Assembly (NCBI RefSeq): GCF_051020985.1
Contig: NW_027475133.1
Coordinates: 62,001-126,000 of the forward strand
Direction of reading: 5' to 3'
Length of the DNA: 64,000 nucleotides
DNA from: Nomia melanderi
Lineage: Eukaryota; Arthropoda; Insecta; Hymenoptera; Halictidae
Of this stretch, positions 37,901 through 51,256 are shown in pieces (position 1 is the stretch's first letter; each line of letters starts with the position of its first letter). The position numbers and the translations under genes were made by a program. The notes below the pieces were generated by a model. That model was given only the letters and a program-made list of their open reading frames with translations, made no database searches and was not told where the DNA came from.

Positions 37901-39640
37901 TCGGACCACCAGGGGCCGAGAAAACCACCGTCTCATTGGGCCGGACGCTCAGGGTCGGCGAAAAATCCAATATATATCTGGTGATATCTCTGGTGCTATT
38001 AGAGAGAGCACAATAAACCAAAGTGAATTATCTGCAGGAGGCCCTGGCGCATGAGTCTGTGCTGCGGGAACGACCTCGGATCACCAGCGTCCGAGAAAAC
38101 CACCGTCTCATGGGACCGGACACTCAGGGTCAGGGAAAAATCCAATATATATCTGGTCATATCTCGGGTGCTATTACAGATAGCGCAATAAATCAAAGTG
38201 CATTGTCTGATGGAGGTACTGGCGAATGAATCTGTGCAGCGTGTACGACCTCGGACCACCAGCGTCCGAGAAAACCACCGTCTCATGGGACCGGACGCTC
38301 AGGGTCAGGGAAAAATCCAATATATATCTGGTCATATCTCGGGTGCTATTACAGATAGCGCAATAAATCAAAGTGCATTGTCTGATGGAGGTCCTGGCGA
38401 ATGAATCTGTGCAGCGGGTACGACCTCGGACCACCAGGGGCCGAGAAAACCACCGTCTGATGGGGCCGGACACTCAGGGTCGAGGAAAAATCCAATATAT
38501 ATCTGGTGATATCTCGGGTGCTATTAGATATAGCGCAATAAATCAAAGTGCATTGTCTGTAGGAGGCCCTGGCGCATGAATCTGTGCAGCGGGAACGACC
38601 TCGGACCACCAGGGGCCGAGAAAACTACAGTCCCATGGGGCCGGACACTCAGGGTCAGGGGAAAATCCAATATATATCTGGAGATATCTCGGCTGCTATT
38701 ACAGATAGCGCAATAAATCAAAGTGCATTGTCTGTAGGAGGCCCTGGCGCATGAATCTGTGCAGCGGCAGCGACCTCGGACCACCAGGGGCCGAGAAAGC
38801 CACCGACACATGGGGCCCGACACTCAGGGTCAGGGAAAAATCCAATATATATCTGGTCATATCTCGGGTGCTATTACAGATAGCGCAATAAATCAGAGTG
38901 CATTGTCTGTAGGGGGCCCTGGCGCATGAATGTGTGCAGCGGGAACGACCTCGGACAACCAGGGGCCGAGAAAACCACCGTCTCATGGGGCCGGACTGTC
39001 AGGGTCAGGAAAAAATCCAATATATATCTGGGGATATCTCGGCTGCTATTACAGATAGCGCAATAAATCAAAGTGCATTGTCCGTAGGAGGCCCTTGCGC
39101 ATGAATCTGTGCAGCAGGAACGACATCGGACCACCAGGGGCCGAGAAAACCACCGTCGCATGGGGACGGACACTCAGGGTCAGGGGAAAATCCAATATAT
39201 ATCTGGTGATATCTCGGGTGCTATTAGAGATAGCGCAATAATCCAAAGTGCATTGTCTGTAGGAGGCCCCGGCGCATGAATATGTGCAGCCGGAACGACA
39301 TCGGACCACCAGGGGCCAAGAAAACCACCGTCTCATGGGGCCGAACACTCAGGGTCTGGGAAAAATCCAATATATATCTGGTGATATGTCGGGTGCTATT
39401 AGAGATAGCGCAATAAACAAAAGTGAATTGTCTGCAGGAGGCCCTGGCGCATGAATCTCTGCAGCAGGAACGACCTCGGACCACCAGGGGCCGAGAAAAC
39501 CACCGTCTCATGGGGCCGGACACTCAGGGTCAGGGAAAAATCAAATATATATCTGGAGATATCTCGGGTGCTATTAGAGATAGCGCAATAAATCAAAGTG
39601 CATTGTCCGTAGGAGGCCCTTGCGCATGGATCTGTGCAGC
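34990..39640. repeat. Duplicated block C, copy 2
   Basis: Second copy of 28,340-33,515, shorter by three monomers net. One monomer is missing near 37,240, one in the dimer region near 38.2 kb and one near 38.7 kb. The monomers at about 35.2-35.6 kb differ from copy 1, consistent with local replacement. Private substitutions include ACAGAGAGCGC near 36,425 and 37,478, and CAAGAAACC near 37,661. The type-B triplet is at 37,400, 37,575 and 37,750. Confidence 0.9.
35256..35891. repeat. 2-monomer (350-bp offset) duplication in block C copy 2
   Basis: 35,256-35,541 matches 35,606-35,891 at an offset of 350. Marks are CTCAGGGTCAAGGG, CTGGGGATATC, AGGCGCTGGCGTATGC and GGCCGAGGAAACC. One visible difference is GACATCGG against GACCTCGG. 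In block C copy 1 the motif set occurs once, at about 28,980-29,190. Confidence 0.83.
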
Positions 39641-42600
39641 GGGAACGACCTCGGACCACCAGGGGCCGAGAAAATCACCGTCTCATGGGGCCGGACACTC
39701 AGGGTCAGGGAAAAATCCAATATATATCTGGTCATATCTCGAGTGCTATTAGAGATAGCGCAATAAATCAAAGTGCATTGTCTGTGGGAGGCCCTGGCGC
39801 ATGAGACCGTGCAGCGGGAACGACCTCGGACCACCAGGGGCCGAGAAAGCCACCGACACATGGGGCCCGACACTCAGGGTCAGGGAGAAATCCATTATAT
39901 ATCTGGCCATATCTCAGCCGCTATTAGCGATAGCGCGTTATATCAAATTGCATTGTCTGCAGGAAGCCCTGGCGCATGATTCTGTGCAGCGGGAACGACC
40001 TCGGACCACCAGGGGCCGAGAAAATCACCGTCTCATGGGGCCGGACTGTCAGGGTCAGGTAAAAATCCAATATATATCTGGTGATATCTCTGGTGCTATT
40101 AGAGATAGCGCAATAAGCCAAAGTGAATTATCTGCAGGAGGCCCTCGCGCATGAATCTTTGCAGCGGGAACGACCTCGGATCACCAGCGTCCGAGAAAAC
40201 CACCGTCTGATGGGGCCGGACACTCAGGGTCGAGGAAAAATCCAATATATATCTGGTGATATCTCGGGTGCTATCAGAGATAGCGCGATAAATCAAGGTG
40301 CATTGTCTGCAGGAAGCCCTGGCGCATGAGACCGTGCAGCGGGAACGACCTCGGACCACCAGGGTCCGAGAAAACCACCGTCTCATGGGGCCGAACAGTC
40401 AGGGTCGGGGAAAAATCCAATGTATATCTGGTGATATGTCGGGTGCTATTAGAGATAGCGCAATAAACCAAAGTGAATTGTATGTAGGAGGCCCTGGCGC
40501 ATGAATCTGTGCAGCGGGGACGACCTAGGACCACCAGGGGCCGGGAAAACCACCGACACATGGGGCCGGACTCTCAGGGTCGGGGAAAAATCCAATATAT
40601 ATCTGGTGATATCTCGGGTGCTATTAGAGATAGCGCAATAAATCAAAGTGCATTGTCCGTAGGAGGCCCTTGTGCATGAATCTGTGAAGCAGGAACGACA
40701 TCGGACCACCAGGGGCCGAGAAAATTACAGATTTTCGGTATCCGTCACCCAATGTCATGTAAAAATCCAGCATATGTCTGGTGATATCTCGGGTGCTATT
40801 AGAGATAGCACGATAAATCAAAGTGAATTGTCTGCAGGAGCCCCTGGCGTATGAATCTGTGCAGCAGGAACGACATCAGACCACCAGCGGCCGAGAAAAT
40901 TACAGATTTTCGGTATCCGTCACACAATGTCATGTAAAAATCCAGCATGTATCTGGTGATATCTCGGGTGCTATTACAGATGGCGCAATAAATCAAAGTG
41001 AATTATCTGCAGGAGGCCCTGGCGCATGAATCTGTGCAGCGGGAACGACCTCGGACCACCAGGGGCCGAGAAAACCACCGACTCATGGGTCCGGACACTC
41101 AGGGTCAGGGAAAATTCCAATATATATCTGGTGATATCTCGGGTGCTATTACAGATAGCGCAATAAATCAAAGTGCATTGTCTGTAGGAGGCCCTGCCGC
41201 ATGAATCTGGGCAGCGGGAACGACCTCGGACCACCAGGGGCCGAGAAAACCACCGTCTCATGTGGTCGGACACTCAGGGTCAGGGGAAAATCCAATATAT
41301 ATCTGGTGATATCTCGGGTGCTATTACAGATGGCGCAATAAATCAGAGTGCATTGTCTGTAGGAGGCCCTGGCGCATGAATCTGGGCAGCGGGAACGACC
41401 TCGGACCACCAGGGGCCGAGAAAACCACCGTCTCATGTGGTCGGAAACTCAGGGTCAGGGAAAAATCCAATATATATCTGGTGATATATCGGGTGCTATT
41501 ACAGATAGCGCAATAAATCAAAGTGCATTGTCTGTAGGAGGCCCTGCCGCATGAATCTGGGCAGCGGGAACGACCTCGGACCACGAGGGGCCGAGAAAAC
41601 CAAAGTCCCATGGGGCTGGACACTCAGGGTCTGGGGAAAATCCAATATATGTCTGGTGATATCTCGGGTGCTATTACAGATAGCGCAATAAATCAAAGTG
41701 CATTGTCCGTAGGAGGCCCTTGCGCATGAATCTGTGCAGCGGAAACGACCTCGGACCACCAGGGGCCGAGAAAACCATCGTCTCATGGGGCCGGACACTA
41801 AGGGTCAGGGAAAAATCCAATATATATCTGGTGATATCTCCGGTGCTATTACAGATTGCGCAATAAATCAAAGTGCATTGTCTGTAGGAGGCCCTGCCGC
41901 ATGAATCTGGGCAGCGGGAACGACCTCGGACCACGAGGGGCCGAGAAAACCAAAGTCCCATGGGGCTGGACACTCAGGGTCTGGGGAAAATCCAATATAT
42001 GTCTGGTGATATCTCGGGTGCTATTAGAGATAGCGCAATAAACCAAAGTGAATTATCTGCAGGAGGCCATGCCGCATGAATCTGGGCAGCGGGAACGACC
42101 TCGGAACACCAGCGTCCGAGAAAACCACCGTCTCATGGGGCCGGACACACAGGGTCAGGTAAAATCCAATATATATCCGGTGATATCCCGGGTGCTATTA
42201 CAGATAGCGCAATAAATCAAAGTGCATTGTCTGTAGGAGGCCCTGGCGCATGAATCTGGGCAGCGGGAACGACCTCGGACCACCAGGGGCCGAGAAAACC
42301 ACCGTCTCATGGGGCCGGACCCTCAGGGTCAGGGAAAAGTCCAATATATATCTGGCGATATCTCGGGTGCTATTAGAGATAGCGCAATAAACCAAAGTGT
42401 ATTATGTGCAGGAGGCCCTGGCGCATGAATCTGTGCAGCGGGAACGACCTCGGATCACCAGGGGCTGAGAAAACCACCGACACATGAGGCCGGGCACTCA
42501 GGGTCAGGGAAAAATCCATTATATATCTGGTGATATCTCGGGTGCTATTAGAGATAGCGCGATAAATCAAATTGCATTGTCTGCAGGAGGCCCTGGCGCA

Positions 42601-45131
42601 TGAATCTGGGCAGCGGGAACGACCTGGGACCACCAGGGGCCGAGAAAACCACCGTCTCATGGGGCCGGACACTCAGGGTCAGTGAAAAATCCAATATATA
42701 TCCGGTGATATCCCGGGTGCTATTACAGATAGCGCAATAAATCAAAGTGCATTGTCTGTAGGAGGCCCTGGCGCATGAATCTGGGCAGCGGGAACGACCT
42801 AGGACCACCAGGAGCCGAGAAAACCACCGTCTCATGGGGCCGGACCCTCAGGGTCAGGGAAAAATCCAATATATATCTGGCGATATCTCGGGTGCTATTA
42901 GAGATAGCGCAATAAACCAAAGTGAATTATGTGCAGGAGGCCCTGGCGCATGAATCTGGGCAGCGGGAACGATCTCGGACCGCCAGGGGCCGAGAAAACC
43001 ACCGTCTAATGTGGCCGGACACTCAGGGTCAGGGGAAAATGCAATATATATCTGGTGATATCTCGGGTGCTATTAGAGATAGCGCAATAAACCAAAGTGA
43101 ATTATGTGTAGGAGGCCCTGGCGCATGAATCTGTGCAGCGGGAACGACCTCGGATCACCAGGGGCCGAGAAAACCACCAACACACGAGGCCGGGCACTCA
43201 GGGTCAGGGAAAAATCCATTATATATCTGGTGATATCTCGGGTGCTATTAGAGATAGCGCGATAAATCAAATTGCATTGTCTGCAGGAGGCCCTGGCGCA
43301 TGAATCTGGGCAGCGGGAACGACCTCGGACCACCAGGGGCCGAGAAAACCACCGTCTCATGGGGCCGGACACTCAGGGTCAGGGAAAAATCAAATATATA
43401 TCTGGCGATATATAGGGTGCTATTACAGATAGCGCACTAAATCAAAGTGCATTGTCTGCAGGAAGCCCTGGCGCATGAATCTGTGCAGCGGGAACGACCT
43501 CGGACCACCAGGGGCCGAGAAAACCACCGTCTCATGGGGCCGGACTGTCAGGGTCAGGGAAAAATCCATTATATATCTGGTGATATCTCGGGTGCCATTA
43601 GAGATAGCACGATAAATCAAAGCGCATTGTCTGCAGGAGGCCCTGGCGCATGAATCTGTGGAGCGGGAACGACCTCGGACCACCAGGGGCCGAGAAAACT
43701 ACCGTCTCATGGGGCCGGACACTCAGGGTCAGGGGAAAATCCAATATATATCTGGTGATATCTCGGGTGCTATTAGAGATAGCGCAATAAACCAAAGTGA
43801 ATTATCTGCAGGAGGAACTTGCGCATGAATCTGTGCAGCAGGAACGACATCGGACCACCAGGGGCCGAGAAAATTACAGATTTTCGGTATCCGTCACACA
43901 ATGTCATGTAAAAATCCAGCATATATCTGGTGATTTCTCGGGTGCTATTACAGATGGCGCAATAAATCAAAGTGAATTATCTGCAGGAGGCCCTGCCGCA
44001 TGAATCTGGGCAGCGGGAACGGCCTCGGACCACCAGGGGCCGAGAAAACCACCGTCTCATGGGGCCGGACCCTCAGGGTCAGGTAAAATCCAATATATAT
44101 CCGGTGATATCCCGGGTGCTATTACAGATAGCGCAATAAATCAAAGTGCATTGTCTGTAGGAGGCCCTGGTGCATGAATCTGGGCAGCGGGAACGACCTC
44201 GGACCACCAGGGGCCGAGAAAACCACCGTCTCATGGTGCCGGACACTCAGGGTCAGGTAAAATCCAATATATATCCGGTGATATCCCGGGTGCAATTACA
44301 GATAGCGCAATAAATCAAAGTGCATTGTCTGTAGGCGGCCCTGGCGCATGAATCTGGGCAGCGGGAACGACCTAGGACCACCAGGAGCCGAGAAAACCAC
44401 CGTCTCATGGGGCCGAACCCTCAGGGTCAGGGAAAAATCCAATATATATCTGGTGATATCTCGGGTGCTATTAGAGATAGCGCAATAAATCAAAGTGCAT
44501 TGTCTGTAGGAGGCCCTGCCGCATGAATCTGTGAAGCAGGAACGACATCGGACCACCAGGGGCCGAGAAAATTACAGATTTTCGGTATCCGTCACCCAAT
44601 GTCATGTAAAAATCCAGCATATGTCTGGTGATATCTCGGGTGCTATTAGAGATAGCACGATAAATCAAAGTGAATTGTCTGCAGGAAGCCCTGGCGCATG
44701 AATCCGTGCAGCGGGAACGACCTCGGACCACCAGGGGCCGAGAAAACCACCGTCTCATGGGGCCGGACTGTCAGGGTCAGGGAAAAATCAAATATATATC
44801 TGGCGATATATAGGGTGCTATTACAGATAGCGCAGTAAATCAAAGTGCATTGTCTGCAGGAAGCCCTGGCGCATGAATCCGAGCAGCGGGAACGACCTCG
44901 GACCACCAGGGGCCGAGAAAACCACCGTCTCATAGGGCCGGACTGTCAGGGTCACGGAAAAATCCATTATATATCTGGTGATATATCTGGTGCCATTAGA
45001 GATAGCGCGATAAATCAAAGCGCATTGTCTGCAGGAGGCCCTGGCGCATGAATCTGTGGAGCGGGAACGACCTCGGACCACCAGGGGCCGAGAAAACCAC
45101 CGTCTCATGGGGCCGGACACTCAGGGTCAGG
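39641..45131. repeat. Mosaic satellite stretch, 39.6-45.1 kb
   Basis: All 175-bp monomers, without a simple block period. Type-B segments start at 40,725, 40,900, 43,874 and 44,572. A distinctive subtype with AAAGTCCCATGGGGCTGGAC is at about 41,601 and 41,951, and again in blocks E and F. Monomers with the one-base shorter GTCAGGTAAAATCC and GATATCCCGGG forms lie near 42,157, 44,083 and 44,258. 43.4-43.9 kb resembles 48.8-49.3 kb at an offset of 5,422. Confidence 0.85.
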
Positions 45132-46668
45132 GGAAAATCCAATATATATCTGGTGATATCTCGGGTGCTATTAGAGATAGCGCAATAAACCAAAGTGAAT
45201 TATCTGCAGGAGGAACTTGCGCATGAATCTGTGCAGCAGGAACGACATCGGACCACCAGGGGCCGAGAGAATTACAGATTTTCGGTATCCGTCACACAAT
45301 GTCATGTAAAAATCCAGCATATATCTGGTGATATCTCGGGTGCTATTACAGATGGCGCAATAAATCAAAGTGAATTATCTGCAGGAGGCCCTGCCGCATG
45401 AATCTGGGCAGCGGGAACGGCCTCGGACCACCAGGGGCCGAGAAAACCACCGTCTCATGGGGCCGGACCCTCAGGGTCAGGGAAAAATCCAATATATATC
45501 TCGCGATATCTCGGGTGCTATTAGAGATAGCGCAATAAACCAAAGTGAATTATGTGCAGGAGGCCCTGCCGCATGAATCTGGGCAGCGGGAACGACCTCG
45601 GACCACCAGGGGCCAAGAAAACCACCGTCTCATGGGGCCGGACTGTCAGGGTCAGGGAAAAATCCATTATATATCTGGTGATATCTCGGTTGCCATTAGA
45701 GATAGCGCAATAAATCATAGTCGATTGTCTGTAGGAGGCCCTGGCGCATGAATCTGGGCAGCGGGAACGACCTCGGACCGCCAGGGGCCGAGAAAACCAC
45801 CGTCTCATGGGGCCGGACACTCAGGGTCAGGGAAAAATCGAATATACATCTGGTGATATCTCGGGTGCTATTACAGATAGCGCAATAAATCAAAGTGCAT
45901 TGTCTGTAGGAGGCCCTGGCGCATGAATCTGGGCAGCGGGAACGACCTCGGACCACGAGGGGCCGAGAAAACCACCGTCTCATGGGGCCGGACACTCAGG
46001 GTCAGGGAAAAATCCAATATATATCTGGTGATATCTCGGGTGCTATTAGAGATAGCGCAATAAATCAAAGTGCATTGTCTGTAGGAGGCCCTGGCGCATG
46101 AATCTCTGCAGCGGGAACGACCTCGGACCACCAGGGGCCGAGAAAACCCCAGTCTCATGGGGCCGGACACTAAGGTTCAGGGGAAAATCCAATATAAGTC
46201 TGGTGATATCTCGGGTGTTATTAGAGATAGCGCAATAAACCAAAGTGAATTATCTGCAGGAGGCCCTGGCGCATGAATCTGTGCAGCAGGAACGACATCG
46301 GACCACCAGGGGCCGAGAGAATTGCAGATTTTCGGTATCCGTCACACAATGTCATGTAAAAATCCAGCATATATCTGGTGATATCTCGGGTGCTATTACA
46401 GATGGCGCAATAAATCAAAGTGAATTATCTGCAGGAGGCCCTGCCGCATGAATCTGGGCAGCGGGAACGGCCTCGGACCACCAGGGGCCGAGAAAACCAC
46501 CGCCTCATGGGGCCGGACACTCAGGGTCGGGGAAAAATCCAATATATATCTGGTGATATCTCGGGTGCTATTAGAGATAGCGCAATAAACCAAAGTGAAT
46601 TGTCTGCAGGAGGCCCTGGCGCATGAATCTGAGCAGCGGGAACGACCTCGGACCACCAGGGGCCGAGA

Positions 46669-46760
46669 AAGCCGCCGCCTCAGGGGGCCGGACTGTCAGG
46701 GGCAGGGAAAAATCCAATATATATCTGGTGATATCTCGGGTGCTATTAGAGATAGGGCAA
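46669..46760. repeat. Divergent monomer in block G copy 1
   Basis: An unusually substituted type-A unit: AAAGCCGCCGCCTCAGGGGGCC replaces AAAACCACCGTCTCATGGGGCC cut short, then GTCAGGGGCAGGG and GATAGGGCAATGAATC. Length is normal. It lies in the three monomers found only in copy 1 of block G. Confidence 0.7.
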
Positions 46761-47542
46761 TGAATCAAAGTGCATTTTCTGCGGGAGGCCCTGTCGCATG
46801 AATCTGTGCAGCAGGAACGACGTCGGACCACCAGGGGCCGAGAAAAACACCGTCTCATGGGGCCGGACACTCAGGGACGGGGAAAAATCCAATATATATC
46901 TGGTGATATCTCGGGTGCTATTAGAGATAGCGCAATAAACCAAAGTGAATTGTCTGCAGGAGGCCCTGGCGCATGAATCTGTGCAGCAGGAGCGACATCG
47001 GACCACCAGGGGCCGAGAAAACCACCGTCTCATGGGGCCGGACCCTCAGGGTCAGGGAAAAATCCAATATATATCTGGCGATATCTCGGGTGCTATTAGA
47101 GATAGCGCAATAAACCGAAGTGAATTATGTGCAGGAGGCCCTGGCGGATGAATCTGTGCAGCGGGAACGACCTCGGACCACCAGGGGCCAAGAAAACCAC
47201 CGTCTCATGGGTCCGGACTGTCAGGGTCAGGGAAAAATCCATTATATATCTGGTGATATCTCGGTTGCCATTAGAGATAGCGCAATAAATCAAAGTGCAT
47301 TGTCCGTAGGAGGCCCTTGCGCATGAATCTGGGCAGCGGGATCGACCTCGGACCACCAGGGGCCGAGAGAACCACCGTCTCATGGGGCCGGACACTCAGG
47401 TTCAGGGGAAAATCCAATATATATCTGGTGATACCTCGGGGGCTCTTAGAGATAGCGCAATATACCAAAGTGAATTATCTGCAGGAGGCCCTGGCGCATG
47501 AATCTGTGCAGCGGGAACGACCTCGGACCACCAGGGGCCGAG

Positions 47543-48094
47543 AAAACCACCGTCTCATGCGGCCGGACACTCAGGGTCAGGGAAAAATCCAATATATATC
47601 TGGTGATATCTCGGGTGCTATTAGAGATAGCGCAATAAACCAAAGTGAATTGTCTGCAGGAGGCCCTGGCGCATGAATCTGTGCAGCAGGAGCGACATCG
47701 GACCACCAGGGGCCGAGAAAATTACAGATTTTCGGTATCCGTCACCCAATGTCATGTAAAAATCCAGCATATATCTGGTGATATCTCGGGTGCTATTACA
47801 AATAGTGCTCTAAATCAAAGTGCATTGTCAGCGGGAAGCCCTGGCGCATGAATCTGTGCAGCGGGAAAGACCTCGGACCACCAGGGGCCGAGAAAATTAC
47901 AGATTTTCGGTATCCGTCACCCAAGGTCATGGAAAAATCCAGCATATATCTGGTGATATCTCGGGTGCTATTACAGATCGCGCGATAAATCAAAGTGCAG
48001 TGTCTGCAGGTAGCCCTGGCGCATGAATCTGTGCAGCGGGAACGATCTGGGACCACCAGGGGCGAAGAAAACCACCGACACATGGGGCCGGACA
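47543..48094. repeat. B-B doublet cassette, copy 5 (truncated)
   Basis: Type-B segments start at 47,722 and 47,897, followed by the GGGCGAAG-marked monomer at about 48,059. The cassette breaks off at 48,094 in the middle of that unit, where a type-B right half follows. Confidence 0.85.
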
Positions 48095-48117
48095 CACAAT
48101 GTCATGTAAAAATCCAG
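48072..48117. repeat. A-left / B-right recombinant monomer segment
   Basis: The left part (CCACCGACACATGGGGCCGG) belongs to the cassette's type-A unit. From 48,095 it reads CACAATGTCATGTAAAAATC, the type-B right half, and it then continues like 43.9, 45.3 and 51.4 kb. The matching copy at 53,694 keeps the type-A right half, so this marks a join between two array segments. Confidence 0.82.
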
Positions 48118-51100
48118 CATATATCTGGTGATATCTCGGGTGCTATTACAGATGGCGCAATAAATCAAAGTGAATTATCTGCAGGAGGCCCTGCCGCATG
48201 AATCTGGGCAGCGGGAACGGCCTCGGACCACCAGGGGCCGAGAAAACCACCGTCTCATGGGGCCGGACCCTCAGGGTCAGGTAAAATCCAATATATATCC
48301 GGTGATATCCCGGGTGCTATTACAGATAGCGCAATAAATCAAAGTGCATTGTCTGTAGGAGGCCCTGGCGCATGAATCTGGGCAGTGGGAACGACCTAGG
48401 ACCACCAGGAGCCGAGAAAACCACCGTCTCATGGGGCCGGACCCTCAGGGTCAGGGAAAAATCCAATATATATCTGGCGATATCTCGGGTGCTATTAGAG
48501 ATAGCGCAATAAACCAAAGTGAATTATGTGCAGGAGGCCCTGGCGCATGAATCTGGGCAGCGGGAACGATCTCGGACCACCAGGGGCCGAGAAAACCACC
48601 GTCTAATGTGGCCGGACACTCAGGTTCAGGGGAAAATGCAATATATATCTGGTGATATCTCGGGTGCTATTAGAGATAGCGCAATAAACCGAAGTGAATT
48701 ATGTGTAGGAGGCCCTGGCGCATGAATCTGTGCAGCGGGAACGACCTCGGATCACCAGGGGCCGAGAAAACCACCAACACATGAGGCCGGGCACTCAGGG
48801 TCAGGGACAAATCCATTATATATCTGGTGATATCTCGGGTGCTATTAGAGATAGCGCGATAAATCAAAGTGCATTGTCTGCAGGAAGCCCTGGCGCATGA
48901 ATCCGTGCAGCGGGAACGACCTCGGACCACAAGGGGCCGACAAAACCACCGTCTCATGGGGCCGGACTGTCAGGGTCAGGGAAAAATCCATTATATATCT
49001 GGTGATATCTCGGGTGCCATTAGAGATAGCGCGATAAATCAAAGCGCATTGTCTGCAGGAGGCCCTGGCGCATGAATCTGTGGAGCGGGAACGACCTCGG
49101 ACCACCAGGGGCCGAGAAAACCACCGTCTCATGGGGCCGGACACTCAGGGTCAGGGTAAAATCCAATATATATCTGGTGATATCTCGGGTGCTATTAGAG
49201 ATAGCGCAATAAACCAAAGTGAATTATCTGCAGGAGGAACTTGCGCATGAATCTGTGCAGCAGGAACGACATCGGACCACCAGGGGCCGAGAGAATTACA
49301 GATTTTCGGTATCCGTCACACAATGTCATGTAAAAATCCAGCATATATCTGGTGATATCTCGGGTGCTATTACAGATGGGGCAATAAATCAAAGTGAATT
49401 ATCTGCAGGAGGCCCTGTGTGCATGAATCTGGGCAGCGGGAACGGCCACGGACCACCAGGGGCCGAGAAAACCACCGTCTCATGGGGCCGGACACTCAGG
49501 GTCAGGGGAAAATGCAATATATATCTGGTGATATCTCGGGTGCTATTAGAGATAGCGCAATAAACCAAAGTGAATTATGTGTAGGAGGCCCTGGCGCATG
49601 AATCTGTGCAGCGGGAACGACCTCGGATCACCAGGGGCCGAGAAAACCACCAACACATGAGGCCGGGCACTCAGGGTCAGGGAAAAATCCATTATATATC
49701 TGGTGATATCTCGGGTGCTATTAGAGATAGCGCGATAAATCAAAGTGAATTATGTGTAGGAGGCCCTGGCGCATGAATCTGTGCAGCGGGAACGACCTCG
49801 GATCACCAGGGGCCGAGAAAACCACCAACACATGAGGCCGGGCACTCAGGGTCAGGGAAAAATCCATTATATATCTGGTGATATCTCGGGTGCTATTAGA
49901 GATAGCGCGATAAATCAAATTGCATTGTCTGCAGGAGGCCCTGGTGCATGAATCTGGGCAGCGGGAACGACCTCGGACCACCAGGGGCCGAGAAAACGAC
50001 CGTCTCATGGGGCCGGACACTCAGGGTCAGGGAAAAATCCAATATATATCTGGCGATATCTCGGGTGCTATTAGAGATAGCGCAATAAACCAAAGTGAAT
50101 TATGTGCAGGAGGCCCTGGCGGATGAATCTGTGGAGCGGGAACGACCTCGGACCACCAGGGGCCAAGAAAACCACCGTCTCATGGGGCCGGACTGTCAGG
50201 GTCAGGGAAAAATCCATTATATATCTGGTGATATCTCGGTTGCCATTAGAGATAGCGCAATAAATCAAAGTCCATTGTCTGTAGGAGGCCCTGGCGCATG
50301 AATCTGGGCAGCGGGAACGACCTCGGACCACCAGGGGCCGAGAAAACCACCGTCTCATGGGGTCGGACCCTCAGGGTCAGGGAAAAATCCAATATATATC
50401 TGGTGATATCTCGGGTGCTAGTAGAGATGGCGCAATAAATCAAAGTGCATTGTCTGCAGGAAGCCCTGCTGCATGAATCCGTGCAGCGGGAACGACCTCG
50501 GACCACCAGGGGCCGAGAAAACCACCGTCTCATGGGGCCGGACTGTCAGGGTCACGGAAAAATCCATTATATATCTGGTGATATATCTGGTGCCATTAGA
50601 GATAGCGCGATAAATCAAAGCGCATTGTCTGCAGGAGGCCCTGGCGCATGAATCTGTGGAGCGGGAACGACCTCGGACCACCAGGGGCCGAGAAAACCAC
50701 CGTCTCATCGGGCCGGACCCTCAGGGTCAGGGAAAAATCCAATATATATCTGGCGATATCTCGGGTGCTATTAGAGATAGCGCAATAAACCAAAGTGAAT
50801 TATGTGCAGGAGGCCCTGGCGGATGAATCTGTGCAGCGGGAACGACCTCGGACCACCAGGGGCCAAGAAAACCACCGTCTCATGGGGCCGGACTGTCAGG
50901 GTCAGGGAAAAATCCATTATATATCTGGTGATATCTCGGTTGCCATTAGAGATAGCGCAATAAATCATAGTCCATTGTCTGTAGGAGGCCCTGGCGCATG
51001 AATCTGGGCAGCGGGAACGACCTCGGACCGCCAGGGGCCGAGAAAACCACCGTCTCATGGGGCCGGACACTCAGGGTCAGGGAAAAATCGAATATACATC

Positions 51101-51256
51101 TGGTGATATCTCGGGTGCTATTACAGATAGCGCAATAAATCAAAGTGCATTGTCTGTAGGAGGCCCTGGCGCATGAATCTGGGCAGCGGGAACGACCTCG
51201 GACCACGAGGGGCCGAGAAAACCACCGTCTCATGGGGCCGGACACTCAGGGTCAGG
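48095..51256. repeat. Mosaic satellite stretch, 48.1-51.3 kb
   Basis: Monomers related to 42.2-44.0 kb and 45.0-45.8 kb in shuffled order. A two-unit near-repeat with AACACATGAGGCCGGGCACTC lies at about 49,650 and 49,825. One monomer near 49,413 has one extra base (CCCTGTGTGCATG). A type-B segment starts at 49,296. Confidence 0.82.

Larger units (their letters stand above)
45132..48094. repeat. Duplicated block G, copy 1
   Basis: 45,132-46,540 matches about 51,257-52,665 at an offset of 6,125. 47,200-48,094 matches about 52,800-53,694 at an offset of 5,600. The 525-base difference is three monomers present here only, at about 46.6-47.1 kb. Marks include AGGAGGAACTTGCGC, CCCCAGTCTCATGG with CACTAAGGTTC, and AATATAAGTCTGG. 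At 48,095 this copy switches to a different right half, whereas copy 2 continues into the cassette at 53.7 kb. Confidence 0.87.
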
